Positions 1 through 10,554 of a stretch of DNA of 64,000 bases are shown piece after piece (the stretch's first letter is position 1; each line of letters opens with the position of its first letter). A model generated the notes under the pieces. It had not been told where the DNA came from. It ran no database searches and saw nothing but the letters and a program-made list of their open reading frames with translations. The DNA comes from Planctomycetaceae bacterium (GTDB lineage: Bacteria; Planctomycetota; Planctomycetia; Pirellulales; PALSA-1355): the NCBI GenBank assembly GCA_003153375.1, contig PLYM01000213.1, positions 190 to 64,189 on the forward strand, given 5' to 3'. Position numbers and translations under genes: made by a program.

Positions 1-334
1 GAGCGGGAGGTGGAAACGGAGCATGGTGCAGCTAGTGAGGCACCGGCAGACGAAAGGGCCGGCAACCGATAGGCCAAACCTAAACCACCGCGCCACTTCT
101 CGACTCTACTCGACTCGATGACCGCTGCGATTGCGGGACGCCGGTCAAGAATCTTGACAGAGCAGTGTTATCCAAACGGTCTGCATCGACGGCGATCAAC
201 GCGCGTATGGCCCGGCGAATGGGCTCAGGCAGCGAGAACCAAGCGGCGACGATTTTGGCCACTCCGGAGTCTCCTGCAATACTTTCTACAACACAGTTCG
301 GGCCTTCGCCTTCCTTTCTTCGCGTTTCTTGACT

Positions 335-363
335 ATGTTCGAATCTTCGCGCGATTCGAACAT
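335..363. repeat. Perfect 11-bp inverted repeat ATGTTCGAATC-N7-GATTCGAACAT in non-coding DNA
   Basis: Read directly: arms 335-345 and 353-363, loop ttcgcgc. Confidence 0.7.
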
Positions 364-568
364 GTATCCCTCGAGCTGTTGTTCTTCACGTAGCCTGCGC
401 TAGGTTCGGCCGGCACCTTGTGCCGCTGAGTCCCTCGGCAGCGATCAGCATTGGCTAGCGCCGGCGACTCTGGGTAGTGACCCGTTTTGAAAAACGGCGT
501 GAAGTGCAAAAAGACTTTCAATCTTGCAGTCGGCGTCGTGACACGACCAGCGGCTTTTAGGTGTTGCC

Positions 569-793
569 ATGTTAGGGTCGCACGAACATGCGGCGCTTGA
601 GAAACGATCGCACGAGCTGGTGCGTCAACTCGACGCGGTGGCCGCCTGTCGGATCGAACCCGCGTTCAGCATTTCGCTGCAGGTTCGACTGTGCAAGGAG
701 CTCGCCAAGATCCGCATGATCCTGCGAGGAGCGCCGATGCACTTCACGCCACAAGCCTTGGGAAGCGAGCATCCTTCGCTGCCGGTCGCCTAG
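569..793 (+). CDS. Hypothetical small protein (74 aa)
   Basis: ORF only; ATG start, no recognisable family. Confidence 0.3.
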   Translation: MLGSHEHAALEKRSHELVRQLDAVAACRIEPAFSISLQVRLCKELAKIRMILRGAPMHFTPQALGSEHPSLPVA

Positions 794-824
794 CTGGGAC
801 CGGGCAACGGCCGCAACACCGGCA

Positions 825-1094
825 TCAACGACGCAACGCGAGTTGCACGCGCGTCGATAGGCGTGCGAGTCGGACCGCGCGGCGCAATTGGTTGGCGAGC
901 CAGCGCGGCGACTCGGCCGCGCGGGCGGCCTCTGCCCGCGACGCGGCATCCTTTCCGCCCAACAAGCGGTCGGCGAAGACCAGCGCTTCGTTGACGGCTA
1001 GCGCCACCATCACCGCCCACGGCAAGCCGGTTTCGAGGCTGCCGAACAGGAGCAGGAACACTAGTGTGCAGCAAACAAGGCGGAGGGCGTTCAT
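825..1094 (-). CDS. Small membrane protein, hypothetical (89 aa)
   Basis: ORF with hydrophobic N-terminus MNALRLVCCTLVFLLLFGSL and a second hydrophobic stretch. Confidence 0.4.
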   Translation of the reverse strand: MNALRLVCCTLVFLLLFGSLETGLPWAVMVALAVNEALVFADRLLGGKDAASRAEAARAAESPRWLANQLRRAVRLARLSTRVQLALRR

Positions 1095-1360
1095 GGCGGT
1101 GCTTCTCGTGGAACGTAAAGGTGACTCATCAGAGTCTACGCGGCGGGATGTAAAGCGGGCGTTAAAAGCGCGGCCGGGGGCATTAAGAACAGATCAAAAT
1201 CTGTTGTTGCGGCCGCTAGCAGCCGACATCAGGTGGAGTGGGCGGACCGTTGTGGACGTGCGTGGTACGCGATATTTACGCCCTTTTTATGAGCGGGGTG
1301 ATAGGGTTAGGGGAGTGCCGCCGCGTGGCGGCGATTCATGGAATTCGAGGCGAGAAGGAA

Positions 1361-1717
1361 ATGACTCCGATCAAGGTCTACGACGAACTGCCGGCGTTCG
1401 AGCGACGCACGCCGCCGGTCACACGCGAGCGTGCCGCGCTGACGGGAATTGTGTGTACGAAGCGGATTGGCAGCGACGCGATCGAAGTGTCGCTGGCGTT
1501 TGGCGACGCCCGCATCGCGACGCTGCGCGTTGGGCTGCGCGACTTCTTGCACTTCGGTTATTTTCTGTTGGCGATTCGCACGGCGATGGAAGCCGGCACG
1601 ATGGTTGACGCCACGATCGATCGAGGCCGGCTGCGAGAGAGTTGGGAGCCGCGGTGTGCGGTTCTGGAATCGAGTCTTTGCCAGGCGACGTGCCGCGATG
1701 AACACTCCGAACTATAA
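1361..1717 (+). CDS. Hypothetical protein
   Basis: ATG at 1361 preceded by gagaaggaa (SD-like); overlaps the next ORF by 20 bp, operon-like. Confidence 0.5.
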   Translation: MTPIKVYDELPAFERRTPPVTRERAALTGIVCTKRIGSDAIEVSLAFGDARIATLRVGLRDFLHFGYFLLAIRTAMEAGTMVDATIDRGRLRESWEPRCAVLESSLCQATCRDEHSEL

Positions 1718-2090
1718 AGTACACTTCCGTGGCGGGCCGTCGGACGGCGTGGTGGTCGCCGCGACGGCCTTTCCGTTCGGCAGCACGCTGTGGATGCCGG
1801 CCAGCGCCGCCGCTTTGCGGCCGACGACCGATGCAGGCCCGCTGCCCCCAGGCCAGTACCGCTCGGTCTACCGTTTGCACGCCACTCATCACCTGGTGGA
1901 ATCTCACCAGCCCACGATCGTACACGAGTTTCATTTCGCCGGATTCGAAATGCTGCGGCGCTCGCCGTGGGAGACGTCGTCGGCCGGCCTGGGCAGCCAT
2001 TGGCTGAACCGGGCGGTGAATCGGCTCTGGCATCGCAGGTCGCGGAATCTCTGGATTCCGCTGGGCATGGGCCCCGCCGAATCGGCGTGA
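1698..2090 (+). CDS. Hypothetical protein (MNTPNYKVHFRGGPSDGVVV...)
   Basis: ORF in frame with 1449..2090; overlapping start after the upstream gene. Confidence 0.5.
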   Translation: MNTPNYKVHFRGGPSDGVVVAATAFPFGSTLWMPASAAALRPTTDAGPLPPGQYRSVYRLHATHHLVESHQPTIVHEFHFAGFEMLRRSPWETSSAGLGSHWLNRAVNRLWHRRSRNLWIPLGMGPAESA

Positions 2091-2255
2091 ACGGCTCGAC
2101 CGCTACCGAGCGCAATGGCCGCTCGAAATGCTTACGAAAAGGTAACCGTGTCGGGCGGCGCTGCCGCTGCGCGGGTGCCGGTTCTGAAGTAGCGTTTGCT
2201 AGGCGGCAAGGGCGATCAGCACCGGAGACGCATCACAGCAACGGGAGAGAGCACC

Positions 2256-2882
2256 ATGACGAGCCAGATGAATCATTTGTTGGCGGTTGGGGCGATGTTG
2301 GGCGTGTTGATGGTTGGCACGCATTCGCACGCGGCGGGAGGCGGGCACGGCGGAGCGGGACACAGCGGCGGAAGTAGTGCCGGGGGTCAGGGTGGTCACG
2401 CGCATCACGGAAATTACGATGCCCATCACGTACACCATGATCGGCACAACGTGCAGCACGATCGGGCCAACGTGGCCAAGGATCGGCAGCAAATTCAGAG
2501 CCAGGCCAACAAGCTGCAGGGTGACGGCAAGAAGCTGGGCAGCGATTGGCAGCAATTGCAGACCGATCGAGCCAACGGCAACACGGCGGCCGTGGCGGCC
2601 GACCAGGCGAAGCTGCGCGGCGACATGCAGACGTACCGCAGCGACCGTAACGCGCTGCACCAGGACGAACGAAACCTGGGCCGCGACGAACACAACCTGC
2701 GCCACGATGAACACAGGCTGCACCACGACGAGCGCAATTTAGCGCGCGATCGTCGCGAAACCGAGCTCGGCCAGGGCCATGTGGTCTCCGGGCCCGTGCA
2801 GGCATCGACACCCGTGACGACGACCACCACGCACCCCATCACGACGACGGTGCCGACGACGCTAACGGGGGCGGGGAATTAG
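2256..2882 (+). CDS. Secreted His/Asp/Arg-rich heptad-repeat protein
   Basis: Signal-like N-terminus MTSQMNHLLAVGAMLGVLMVGTHSHAA, then 7-residue repeats such as HQDERNL GRDEHNL RHDEHRL HHDERNL. Confidence 0.7.
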   Translation: MTSQMNHLLAVGAMLGVLMVGTHSHAAGGGHGGAGHSGGSSAGGQGGHAHHGNYDAHHVHHDRHNVQHDRANVAKDRQQIQSQANKLQGDGKKLGSDWQQLQTDRANGNTAAVAADQAKLRGDMQTYRSDRNALHQDERNLGRDEHNLRHDEHRLHHDERNLARDRRETELGQGHVVSGPVQASTPVTTTTTHPITTTVPTTLTGAGN

Positions 2883-3040
2883 TAGTGGTTGGTGATTAGT
2901 GGATAGTGAGGGCAGGGATTGGGGATTAGGGGCTAGCGGTAAGGAAGACGCTCACTGCAGCCCGTTATCTTTGCTGCCTCCGGTCTCCAGTCTCCCGCCT
3001 CCTCTTCGGTACCTTCGGCCTACAGCCTACAGTCTTCAGC

Positions 3041-4195
3041 CTATTTGCTCTCGTCTTCGGTGGGCGGGCTTTCGGTCTTGGCGCGGAGGCGCTGGCCGAA
3101 GCGGGGATCGAAGGCGTCGTCGATGTTGCGGACGAATTCGAAATCGCGCTTGTAGTCGATGGGCAGGAAGCGAAGCGGCTTGCCCGAGATTTCGTCGGGG
3201 GCGCCCTTCTGGTTCTCGAAGTCGGTGATGGCGAGGGTGATCTTGCCGGCCAGTGCCGGTTGCAGCTGGTGAACGGTGCCGATCGTGAGGTGGGGAATCA
3301 CTTTCGACTGATAGATCGTGTGAAAGTCGGACTCGGCGACGCGGCCGCGCTTGATTTGGCTTTGCACCTTGTCGTCGGAGAGCGCCGCCACTTCGATCTC
3401 GCCGGCGGCCAGCCGATGAATCGACTCGGACTGGCCGAACGACCAGCTCACCGAATAATCGCTCGCCGGTCGCAGGCCGGCCTCGCGCATCAGCACGGCG
3501 ACGGCGGCCCGATACCCCGTGATTGAGTCGGGGCGGGTGCAGGTCAGCACGTGCCCGCGCAATTCGGCCAGGCTCTTGATCTTGCTCTTGGTCGAGACCG
3601 CGATGTCGAGCCGATTGCCCTGGGCTCCGGCCTCGGTGCCGAGCACGGTGCAGGGAATGAAGCCGGCATTGTTGACCAGGTTGGGCGTGTCGGCCGAGTG
3701 CAAGGCCACGATGTGAATCTTGCCCGCCTTGACGGCCGAGACGTCGTGGACGCTGCCTTCATATTCCTGGAGCACGACCTCGCGATCGGTGGCCTGGGCC
3801 AGAATGGCGCGGAGCCCGTCCCAATCGACCGGCGGCGCGTCGGCCTCGAGGTCGACATTGTGGGCCAGCACCAGCGTCTGAGGGTCGAGCAGATCGGCGG
3901 CGCTCGTGGGCGCGTCGGCCAGCAGCCGGCCCTGCTTGTCCGTATACTCGGGCGACAGCCGCTTGCGCATCGGCGCGATCACGCCCTGCGACGCCACCAG
4001 CCGGTTCTCACTCGCCGTCGCCACGGCCCGATCCTGCTGCAACTTGAACATCCCCAGCAGCGCCACGATCACCACCGCCGCCAAACCCAAATAGAGCGAA
4101 GATCGCACCGCCCACCGCAACTGGCCCGAAGAGGCGGAAGTGTTTTGCGAACCACGAAAACCCGGTCCGACCGGCGAGGAAGAGTCGCTGTGCAT
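3041..4195 (-). CDS. PhnD-like phosphate/phosphonate ABC-transporter substrate-binding protein
   Basis: N-terminal TM anchor; periplasmic-binding motifs such as DSITGYRAAVAVLMREAGLRPASDYSVSWSFGQSESIHRLAAGEIEVAALSDD. Confidence 0.75.
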   Translation of the reverse strand: MHSDSSSPVGPGFRGSQNTSASSGQLRWAVRSSLYLGLAAVVIVALLGMFKLQQDRAVATASENRLVASQGVIAPMRKRLSPEYTDKQGRLLADAPTSAADLLDPQTLVLAHNVDLEADAPPVDWDGLRAILAQATDREVVLQEYEGSVHDVSAVKAGKIHIVALHSADTPNLVNNAGFIPCTVLGTEAGAQGNRLDIAVSTKSKIKSLAELRGHVLTCTRPDSITGYRAAVAVLMREAGLRPASDYSVSWSFGQSESIHRLAAGEIEVAALSDDKVQSQIKRGRVAESDFHTIYQSKVIPHLTIGTVHQLQPALAGKITLAITDFENQKGAPDEISGKPLRFLPIDYKRDFEFVRNIDDAFDPRFGQRLRAKTESPPTEDESK

Positions 4196-4398
4196 GTTTT
4201 TTGATATTGGAGTTGGACGGATTGAATCAACGCGCCGCCGGCGGCCGTCGCTTCAATCGGAAACGCCCCCAGCCGCCACGAACCCCCGAATGTAGCAAGG
4301 GATTGTTGGGATTTGATGAGAATTTTGTGAGGGGTGGTGGGCACTTAGTGTGTTGATGAATTTTGGCCAGGATTGAGGCACAGATAAATTGCGTTTGC

Positions 4399-4635
4399 TC
4401 ATAGGCTGACCACATAGGGAACCAAAATCAACGAGCTGATGAATCCAGAATGAAACGCCAGATTCAGTACCGCATTCCCCACCATCGCCGTCACAGCTAA
4501 TCCTTGGAGGATTTTTAAGCTTAGGGGGGCTGGCGAAAAGACTCGCTCCCATGAAATGCCCCTCCACCATAGCAGCAACGGGATCAAGAGCATGGTCAGT
4601 GAGAAGTTCAGGGAAACGTTGTCGAGTGTTTCCAT
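4399..4635 (-). CDS. Small hydrophobic membrane protein, hypothetical
   Basis: Hydrophobic ORF METLDNVSLNFSLTMLLIPLLLWWRG... Confidence 0.35.
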   Translation of the reverse strand: METLDNVSLNFSLTMLLIPLLLWWRGISWERVFSPAPLSLKILQGLAVTAMVGNAVLNLAFHSGFISSLILVPYVVSL

Positions 4636-4649
4636 TGGGCGACTCCTCA

Positions 4650-4775
4650 TTAACTCGTTGCGGTTTTCTCTAGCATCTGCCGAACCGTCCAGCGGTGGTT
4701 GGCCACGCCGCTCGCAACGGCCGGGGTCGTCTTGAGGGTTCCATGCACCCGCACGAAATCATAGTGGCAAATATA
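4650..4775 (-). pseudogene. Transposase C-terminal remnant (IS1-like)
   Basis: Tail YICHYDFVRVHGTLKTTPAVASGVANHRWTVRQMLEK resembles the 'YNF.RvH.tLr.TPAm.aGia...W' transposase C-terminus; no intact gene. Confidence 0.55.
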
Positions 4776-4795
4776 TAGAGGGCCAGCATAGCCAA

Positions 4796-4880
4796 GTAGG
4801 TCAGGCCACTGGCCTGACAATTCCTCTGGCCTTGCGCGGTACGTCGTCCACGAGGATGTCAGGCCAGTGGCCTGACCTAC
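4796..4880. repeat. Pair of inverted 24-bp copies of GTAGGTCAGGCCACTGGCCTGACA, each near-palindromic
   Basis: Read directly: 4796-4819 and its exact reverse complement at 4857-4880. Confidence 0.85.
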
Positions 4881-4909
4881 GGTCTGACCTTCAATCTTCT
4901 GCCTCCACC

Positions 4910-6217
4910 TCACACGCTCGCTCGTCCAATCGAGTGGTACGTGAAGCCGGCGGCTTGCATGTGGGCGGGGTTGTAGAGGTTGCGGCCGTCGAAGATGACG
5001 GGGGTCTTCATCAGCTTGCGCATCCGGGCGAAGTCGGGCTGCAGGAATTCTTTCCACTCGGTCATGATGGCCAGCAGATCGGCCCCTTCGAGCGCGGCGT
5101 AGGGATGGTCGCAATAGACGAGCTTGTCGCCATACTGCTTGCGGACGTTTTCCATGGCTTCGGGGTCGTGAACTTGCAGCCGGGCGCCGCCGGCCAGCAG
5201 GCGATCGACCAGCACCAGGGCCGGGGCCTCGCGAATGTCGTCGGTGCGCGGCTTGAACGACAGGCCCCAGATGGCCACGGTGCGGCCGGCCAGGCGACCC
5301 GCGAAGTGCTTTTCGATTTTCTCGGGCAGGATGCTCTTCTGGCGCGTGTTCACGCTGTCGACCGCTTCGAGAATGCGCGGATCGACGCCGGCCGAGCGGG
5401 CCATCGAGCTCAGCGCGCGGACATCCTTGGGAAAGCAACTGCCGCCATAGCCCACGCCAGGGAACAGGAAGGCGAAGCCGATGCGGCTGTCGTGGCCGAT
5501 GCCGCGGCGGACGTCGTTGATGTCGGCCCGCATGCACTCGCAGAGATTGGCCACCTCGTTGATGAAGCTGATCTTGGTCGAGAGCAGGGCGTTGGCCACG
5601 TACTTGGTCATTTCGGCGCTCTCGGGCGACATGACCAGAAACGGTTTTTCGGTGCGCAGGAAGGGGGCATAGAGAGCTCGCAGCACTTCGCCCACCTCGG
5701 GCCGGCGGACGCCGACCACGACGCGATCGGGCTTCATGAAGTCCTCGATCGCCGCGCCTTCCTTGAGAAACTCGGGGTTGCTGGCCACGTCGCAGGTGCG
5801 GCCGGTGCGCTTGGCGAGCCGCTGGCCGATCTCCCAGTTGGTGCCCACCGGCACCGTGCTCTTGGTGACCACGATGGCCGTGAGCGGCAGGTGCGGCGCC
5901 ATGTCTTCGACCACGGCGAACAAGCTCGACAGATCGGCCGAGCCGTCGTGCGAGCTGGGCGTGCCCACGGCCAGAAAGACCAGCTCCGCGGAACCGACGG
6001 CGGCGGCCAGGTCGGTGGTGAAGTGCAGCCGGCCGGCCTCGGCGTTGTGCTCGACCATCTCGGCCAGGCCCGGCTCATAGATCGGAATGCCGCCGGCGTT
6101 AAGCTGGTCAATCTTCTGCTGGTTGATATCGACGCAGGTGACGTCGTTGCCGCTGTCGGCAAAGCAGGTGCCCGTCACGAGTCCGACATAACCGGTTCCC
6201 ACGACCGCTATTTTCAT
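4910..6217 (-). CDS. ugd: UDP-glucose 6-dehydrogenase
   Basis: [64 protein letters not shown]. Confidence 0.95.
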   Translation of the reverse strand: MKIAVVGTGYVGLVTGTCFADSGNDVTCVDINQQKIDQLNAGGIPIYEPGLAEMVEHNAEAGRLHFTTDLAAAVGSAELVFLAVGTPSSHDGSADLSSLFAVVEDMAPHLPLTAIVVTKSTVPVGTNWEIGQRLAKRTGRTCDVASNPEFLKEGAAIEDFMKPDRVVVGVRRPEVGEVLRALYAPFLRTEKPFLVMSPESAEMTKYVANALLSTKISFINEVANLCECMRADINDVRRGIGHDSRIGFAFLFPGVGYGGSCFPKDVRALSSMARSAGVDPRILEAVDSVNTRQKSILPEKIEKHFAGRLAGRTVAIWGLSFKPRTDDIREAPALVLVDRLLAGGARLQVHDPEAMENVRKQYGDKLVYCDHPYAALEGADLLAIMTEWKEFLQPDFARMRKLMKTPVIFDGRNLYNPAHMQAAGFTYHSIGRASV

Positions 6218-6360
6218 CGCCTGCTGGCTCTCTGGAAGAAGGGTTGCCGCGAGGGCCGAAAGGCCCGAATTGGATATTTTTCAAGCCTAGCATAGCAACG
6301 GGCCGGATGCGACCGGGGGGAAAAGATGACGGCCGCTTGGGTCCGTTTCGCACGCGTTTT

Positions 6361-7371
6361 TCAGGCGTCGTCGCGGTGCCAGCCTTCCTCGGACTTTTCG
6401 CGACGGAGGTCGCGGGCGATGCGCTCGAGATCGGCGTCGACCATCATGGCGACCAGGCCGGCGAAGCTGACTTTGGGGGCCCAGCCGAGTTGGGCGCGGG
6501 CCTTGCTGGCGTCGCCGCAGAGGGTGTTGACGTCGGCGGGACGCAACAGGGTCGGGTCGGTTTCGACATACTGCTGCCAGTCGAGGCCGACGTGGCGGAA
6601 GGCCAACTCGACCAGGTCGCGCACCGAATGCTTGATGCCCGTGGCGATCACGAAATCGCCGGGCGTGTCTTGTTGCAGCATCATCCACATGGCTTCGACA
6701 TAGTCGCCGGCAAAGCCCCAATCGCGCTGGGCGTCGACGTTGCCGAGCTTGAGCTTGTCGAGCAGGCCGAGCTTGATGCGGGCGACGGCGTCGCTGACCT
6801 TGCGGGTGACGAACTCCTTGCCGCGCAACGGCGACTCGTGATTAAACAGAATGCCCGAGCAGGCGAAGATGTTGTAGCTCTCGCGATAGTTGACCGTGAT
6901 CCAATGGCCATAGGCCTTGGCCACTCCGTAGGGGCTGCGGGGCCAGAAGCCGGTTTCCTCGTTCTGCGGCTCCTCCTTCACGCGGCCAAACATTTCGCTG
7001 CTGCTGGCCTGATAGAAGCGGATGGTGGGATCGATCAGGCGGATGGCTTCGAGCACGCGGGTGACGCCCAGGGCCGTACACTCGGCCGTCTGCAGCGGCA
7101 GCATGAAGCTGGTGGGCACGAACGACTGAGCCGCGAGGTTGTAGACTTCGTGCGGCCGAATTTCGGTGAGCAGCGTGACGATCGAAAGTTGATCGAGCAG
7201 GTCGGCCTGGTGCAACTGGGCCCGGCCGCGCAAACGGTCGGTGCGCTCGAAGCCGGCGGTGGTCGTGGGGCGCACCATGCCGTGTACTTCATAGCCCTTG
7301 CCGAGCAGGAACTCGGCCAGGTAGGCGCCGTCTTGGCCCGTGATGCCGGTGATCAGTGCGCGACGCGCCAT
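6361..7371 (-). CDS. gmd: GDP-mannose 4,6-dehydratase
   Basis: [52 protein letters not shown]. Confidence 0.93.
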   Translation of the reverse strand: MARRALITGITGQDGAYLAEFLLGKGYEVHGMVRPTTTAGFERTDRLRGRAQLHQADLLDQLSIVTLLTEIRPHEVYNLAAQSFVPTSFMLPLQTAECTALGVTRVLEAIRLIDPTIRFYQASSSEMFGRVKEEPQNEETGFWPRSPYGVAKAYGHWITVNYRESYNIFACSGILFNHESPLRGKEFVTRKVSDAVARIKLGLLDKLKLGNVDAQRDWGFAGDYVEAMWMMLQQDTPGDFVIATGIKHSVRDLVELAFRHVGLDWQQYVETDPTLLRPADVNTLCGDASKARAQLGWAPKVSFAGLVAMMVDADLERIARDLRREKSEEGWHRDDA

Positions 7372-7422
7372 ATTCGCAGGCTTTGGAATTGCGGCTGGAG
7401 GATTTGGCAGCGAGGTCGTCGC

Positions 7423-10248
7423 CTATTCGTCGGATGCTTCGTCGTTGGTTGCGTCGTCGTCCGCGGCTGCTGGTTTGGCGGCTGGCGGCGTGGGGCCCTT
7501 GGGCGCGGCGGCGTCGTTGGCGCCGGCGTTTTCTTCGCGCGGCACGCGGACGATGGCGGCCAGGGTGTCGCCTTCGTCGAGGCTCATGATCCGCACGCCT
7601 TGGGTGTTGCGGCCGATGACGCTGATTTCGCCGGCCACGATGCGCTGCAGCTTGCCGCGGGCGGTCATCATCAACAGCTCGTCGTCGTCGCGCACGCCGG
7701 CCACGCCGATCACCGGTCCGTTGCGATCCGTGGTCTTGATGTCGCGCAGGCCCTTGCCGCCGCGGCGCTGGGTGCGATAGCGATTCGAGGACGAGACTTC
7801 ACCCTCCTCTCCGCCGGCCTCGGTTGTTTCGGGCTCGGCCGCTTCGACTTCGTCCTCGGAAACGATTTCGCTGTCGCCCTCAGCGCCGGTGCTGGCCAAC
7901 GGGCTGTTGGGCCCGAAGGGGGTGCGCTTGCCGTAGCCGTTCTGGCAGGCGGTCAGCATCGTGGCCTCGGGCTCGGCCACGACCATGCCGACCAGGTGGT
8001 CGTCCTTGCCCAGGTTGATGCCTTTGACGCCGCTGGTGTTGCGGCCCATGGGGCGGGCGTCGGCTTCGCTAAAGCGAATGGCCATGCCGCGGGCGGTGGT
8101 CAGCACGACTTCGTCGCCCAGTTTGGTGATCGCCACGTCGACCAGTTCGTCGTCTTCGCGCAGCTTGATGGCGATGATGCCGCCGCGCATGGGACGACTG
8201 AACTTGTCGAGCGCGGTTTTCTTCACCAGGCCGCCGCTGGTGGCCATCATCAGATAATGGTCGGGCAGGCTGAAATCGCGCACAGCGCGGCAGTCGGCCA
8301 CTTTCTCGCCTTCGACGAAGTTGAGCAGATTGACCACGGCCCGGCCGCGGCTCTCGCGGCTGAGTTGCGGCAGGTCATAGACCTTCTGCCAATAGACCTT
8401 GCCACGGTTGGTGAAGAACAGCAGGTAGTCGTGGGTGCTGGCCACGAACAGGTGCTCGATCGGATCTTCCTCTTCGGTCTTGGCTCCCTTCATGCCCTTG
8501 CCGCCGCGATGCTGGGCGCGGTAGGTGCTGGCGGGGGTGCGCTTGATGTAGCCGTTGTGGCTGATCGTGACCACCATGTCTTCTTCGGTGATCAGGTCCT
8601 CCAGATCGATCGAGCCGATCTCCTCGCCGCTGATCTCAGTGCGGCGCTCCTCGCCGTGCTTGCGCTTCAGCTCCAGGCAATCGTCGCGGATCATGCCCAG
8701 GATGATCTTGTCGTCCGACAAAATGCGCAGGTACTCGATGATTTCCTCGAGCAGCTTCTTGTACTCGCCGCCGAGCTTTTCCTGTTCCAGATTGACCAAC
8801 TGGCCGAGGGTCATGCGCAGGATGGCTTCGGCCTGCACGGGGGTCAGCGTGTAGGTGTCGCTGACGCCGCGTTCCGACTGGAACACGGCAAAGCCGGCGT
8901 CGCCCAAGGCGCGCTGCATCATCGAGGCCGGGGCTTCGACCCCCAGCAGCCGGGCCTTGGCCTCGGCCTGGTTGGCCGACGAGCGGATGACGCGAATGAT
9001 CTCGTCGATGTTGGCGTGGGCCAGCAGCAGGCCTTCGACCGTGTGCTTGCGCGCCCGCGCGCGGGCCAGCAGGAACTGGGTGCGGCGGCGAATGACGTTC
9101 AGCCGGTGGCGAATGAACTCTTCGAGCAGCCCCTTGTAGCTCAGGGTGCGCGGCTTGCCGTCGACCAGCGCCAAAAAGATCAGCGAGAACGAATCTTGCA
9201 GCGGCGAGAATTGATAGAGCTGGTTAAGGACGATCTCGGGATCGGCGTCGCGCTTCAGCTCCAGGATCAACCGCACCGGCTCTTTCAGGTCGCTTTCGTT
9301 GCGGATGGCCGAGATGCCCTTGATGCGGTCCTCGTTCACCAGGGCCGCGATGCGCTCTTCGACCCGGTCGCGGGCTTGCTGGAAGGGAATTTCGGTGACG
9401 ACGATGCGAAAGCGGTTCTTGCCGAACTCCTCGATGCGGGCCCGCGCGCGGACGGTGATCGTGCTGCGGCCGGTGTGATAGCCGCGGCGGATGCCGCTGC
9501 GCCCGCAGACGATGCCGCCGGTGGGGAAGTCGGGGCCGGGGCAAATCTCGAGCAGTTCGTCGATCGAAACGTCGGGGTTGTCGATCACGCGGACCAGCGA
9601 TTCGCAGACTTCGCCCAGGTTGTGGGGCGGAATCGAGGTGGCCATGCCGACCGCGATGCCGTTGGCCCCATTGACCAGCAGGTTGGGGAACCGCGAGGGG
9701 AGCACCGTGGGCTCGGTGTGCCGCTCGTCGTAGGTAGGTATATAGTCGACCGTGTCCAGCTTCAGATCGTCGAGCATCAGGGCCGCGATGGCCGACATGC
9801 GTGCTTCGGTATACCGCATGGCGGCGGCGGGCAGCCCGGCGATCGAGCCAAAATTGCCCTGCTTGTCGATCAGCGTGTGCCGCATGTTCCAGTCTTGGGC
9901 CATGCGGACCAGGGTCGGATAGATGATCGCTTCGCCGTGCGGGTGGTAGTTACCGCTGGTGTCGCCGCAGATCTTGGCGCATTTGACCCGGCTGGCGCCT
10001 GGGGTCAGGTTCAGGTCGTTCATGGCGACCAGGATGCGCCGCTGCGAGGGCTTGAGGCCGTCGCGCACGTCGGGCAGCGCGCGGCTGACGATCACGCTCA
10101 TCGAGTAGGTGAGGTAGCTGTCTTTCAGCTCCTCTTCGATGGGCAGATCGATCATTTTGCCTTGATGGTAGTCGGGCCCGGCATGAGAGAAGGCGTCGCC
10201 CTGCGGTTCGATGTCGTCCGCTTCGTTGTCGTTATCGTCGTTGGCCAA
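7423..10248 (-). CDS. gyrA: DNA gyrase subunit A
   Basis: [38 protein letters not shown] (catalytic Tyr), NGYIKRTP-type C-terminal repeats. Confidence 0.97.
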   Translation of the reverse strand: MANDDNDNEADDIEPQGDAFSHAGPDYHQGKMIDLPIEEELKDSYLTYSMSVIVSRALPDVRDGLKPSQRRILVAMNDLNLTPGASRVKCAKICGDTSGNYHPHGEAIIYPTLVRMAQDWNMRHTLIDKQGNFGSIAGLPAAAMRYTEARMSAIAALMLDDLKLDTVDYIPTYDERHTEPTVLPSRFPNLLVNGANGIAVGMATSIPPHNLGEVCESLVRVIDNPDVSIDELLEICPGPDFPTGGIVCGRSGIRRGYHTGRSTITVRARARIEEFGKNRFRIVVTEIPFQQARDRVEERIAALVNEDRIKGISAIRNESDLKEPVRLILELKRDADPEIVLNQLYQFSPLQDSFSLIFLALVDGKPRTLSYKGLLEEFIRHRLNVIRRRTQFLLARARARKHTVEGLLLAHANIDEIIRVIRSSANQAEAKARLLGVEAPASMMQRALGDAGFAVFQSERGVSDTYTLTPVQAEAILRMTLGQLVNLEQEKLGGEYKKLLEEIIEYLRILSDDKIILGMIRDDCLELKRKHGEERRTEISGEEIGSIDLEDLITEEDMVVTISHNGYIKRTPASTYRAQHRGGKGMKGAKTEEEDPIEHLFVASTHDYLLFFTNRGKVYWQKVYDLPQLSRESRGRAVVNLLNFVEGEKVADCRAVRDFSLPDHYLMMATSGGLVKKTALDKFSRPMRGGIIAIKLREDDELVDVAITKLGDEVVLTTARGMAIRFSEADARPMGRNTSGVKGINLGKDDHLVGMVVAEPEATMLTACQNGYGKRTPFGPNSPLASTGAEGDSEIVSEDEVEAAEPETTEAGGEEGEVSSSNRYRTQRRGGKGLRDIKTTDRNGPVIGVAGVRDDDELLMMTARGKLQRIVAGEISVIGRNTQGVRIMSLDEGDTLAAIVRVPREENAGANDAAAPKGPTPPAAKPAAADDDATNDEASDE

Positions 10249-10303
10249 AACCGGTCCTTTCAGGCAACTTCCGTCAGGCGACCACGACCCTGTGGCCCCC
10301 CAG

Positions 10304-10325
10304 AAAAACCCCGCCCAGAGGCGGG
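10304..10325 (-). terminator. Terminator-like hairpin upstream of gyrA (minus strand CCCGCC-TCTG-GGCGGG-G-TTTTT)
   Basis: 6-bp GC stem followed by a T5 tract on the minus strand. Confidence 0.5.
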
Positions 10326-10530
10326 TCCCAGCAGAGAGAGAATTCTATCGGTTTGCCCCCCCGCCGACAACGCGTGATGGGCGGCGGGGGCTGTTTGTAA
10401 GTGCCCATGCCAGAGCGGTTTGCGAAGGGGGCCGCGGAGGTTGGATCAGCCACAGAGCAGCGGATCGTCGAGCCCCGCAAATTTCGCCCAGTTTGCCGCA
10501 GTTCCTAGTCGACGTTGGACGGTTGGGTGC

Positions 10531-10554
10531 CATGCCCACGCTCGCGTGGGCATG
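10531..10554. repeat. 10-bp perfect inverted repeat CATGCCCACG-CTCG-CGTGGGCATG
   Basis: Read directly. Confidence 0.75.

Noticed and set aside
335-363. Possible tRNA T-arm (GTTCGAATC)
   Set aside because: No acceptor, D or anticodon arms; the sequence is simply one arm of a palindrome.
691-1608. 305-aa plus-strand ORF
   Set aside because: Arg/Ala-rich composition typical of a wrong frame; overlaps better-supported ORFs.
4776-5537. N-terminal part of the 295-aa minus ORF (4650..5537)
   Set aside because: Out-of-frame reading of ugd; only the C-terminal tail (4650-4775) resembles a transposase.
6244-10377. 1377-aa plus-strand ORF
   Set aside because: Antisense shadow of ugd, gmd and gyrA, created by G/C bias at third codon positions; low-complexity A/G/H/D composition and no family motifs.
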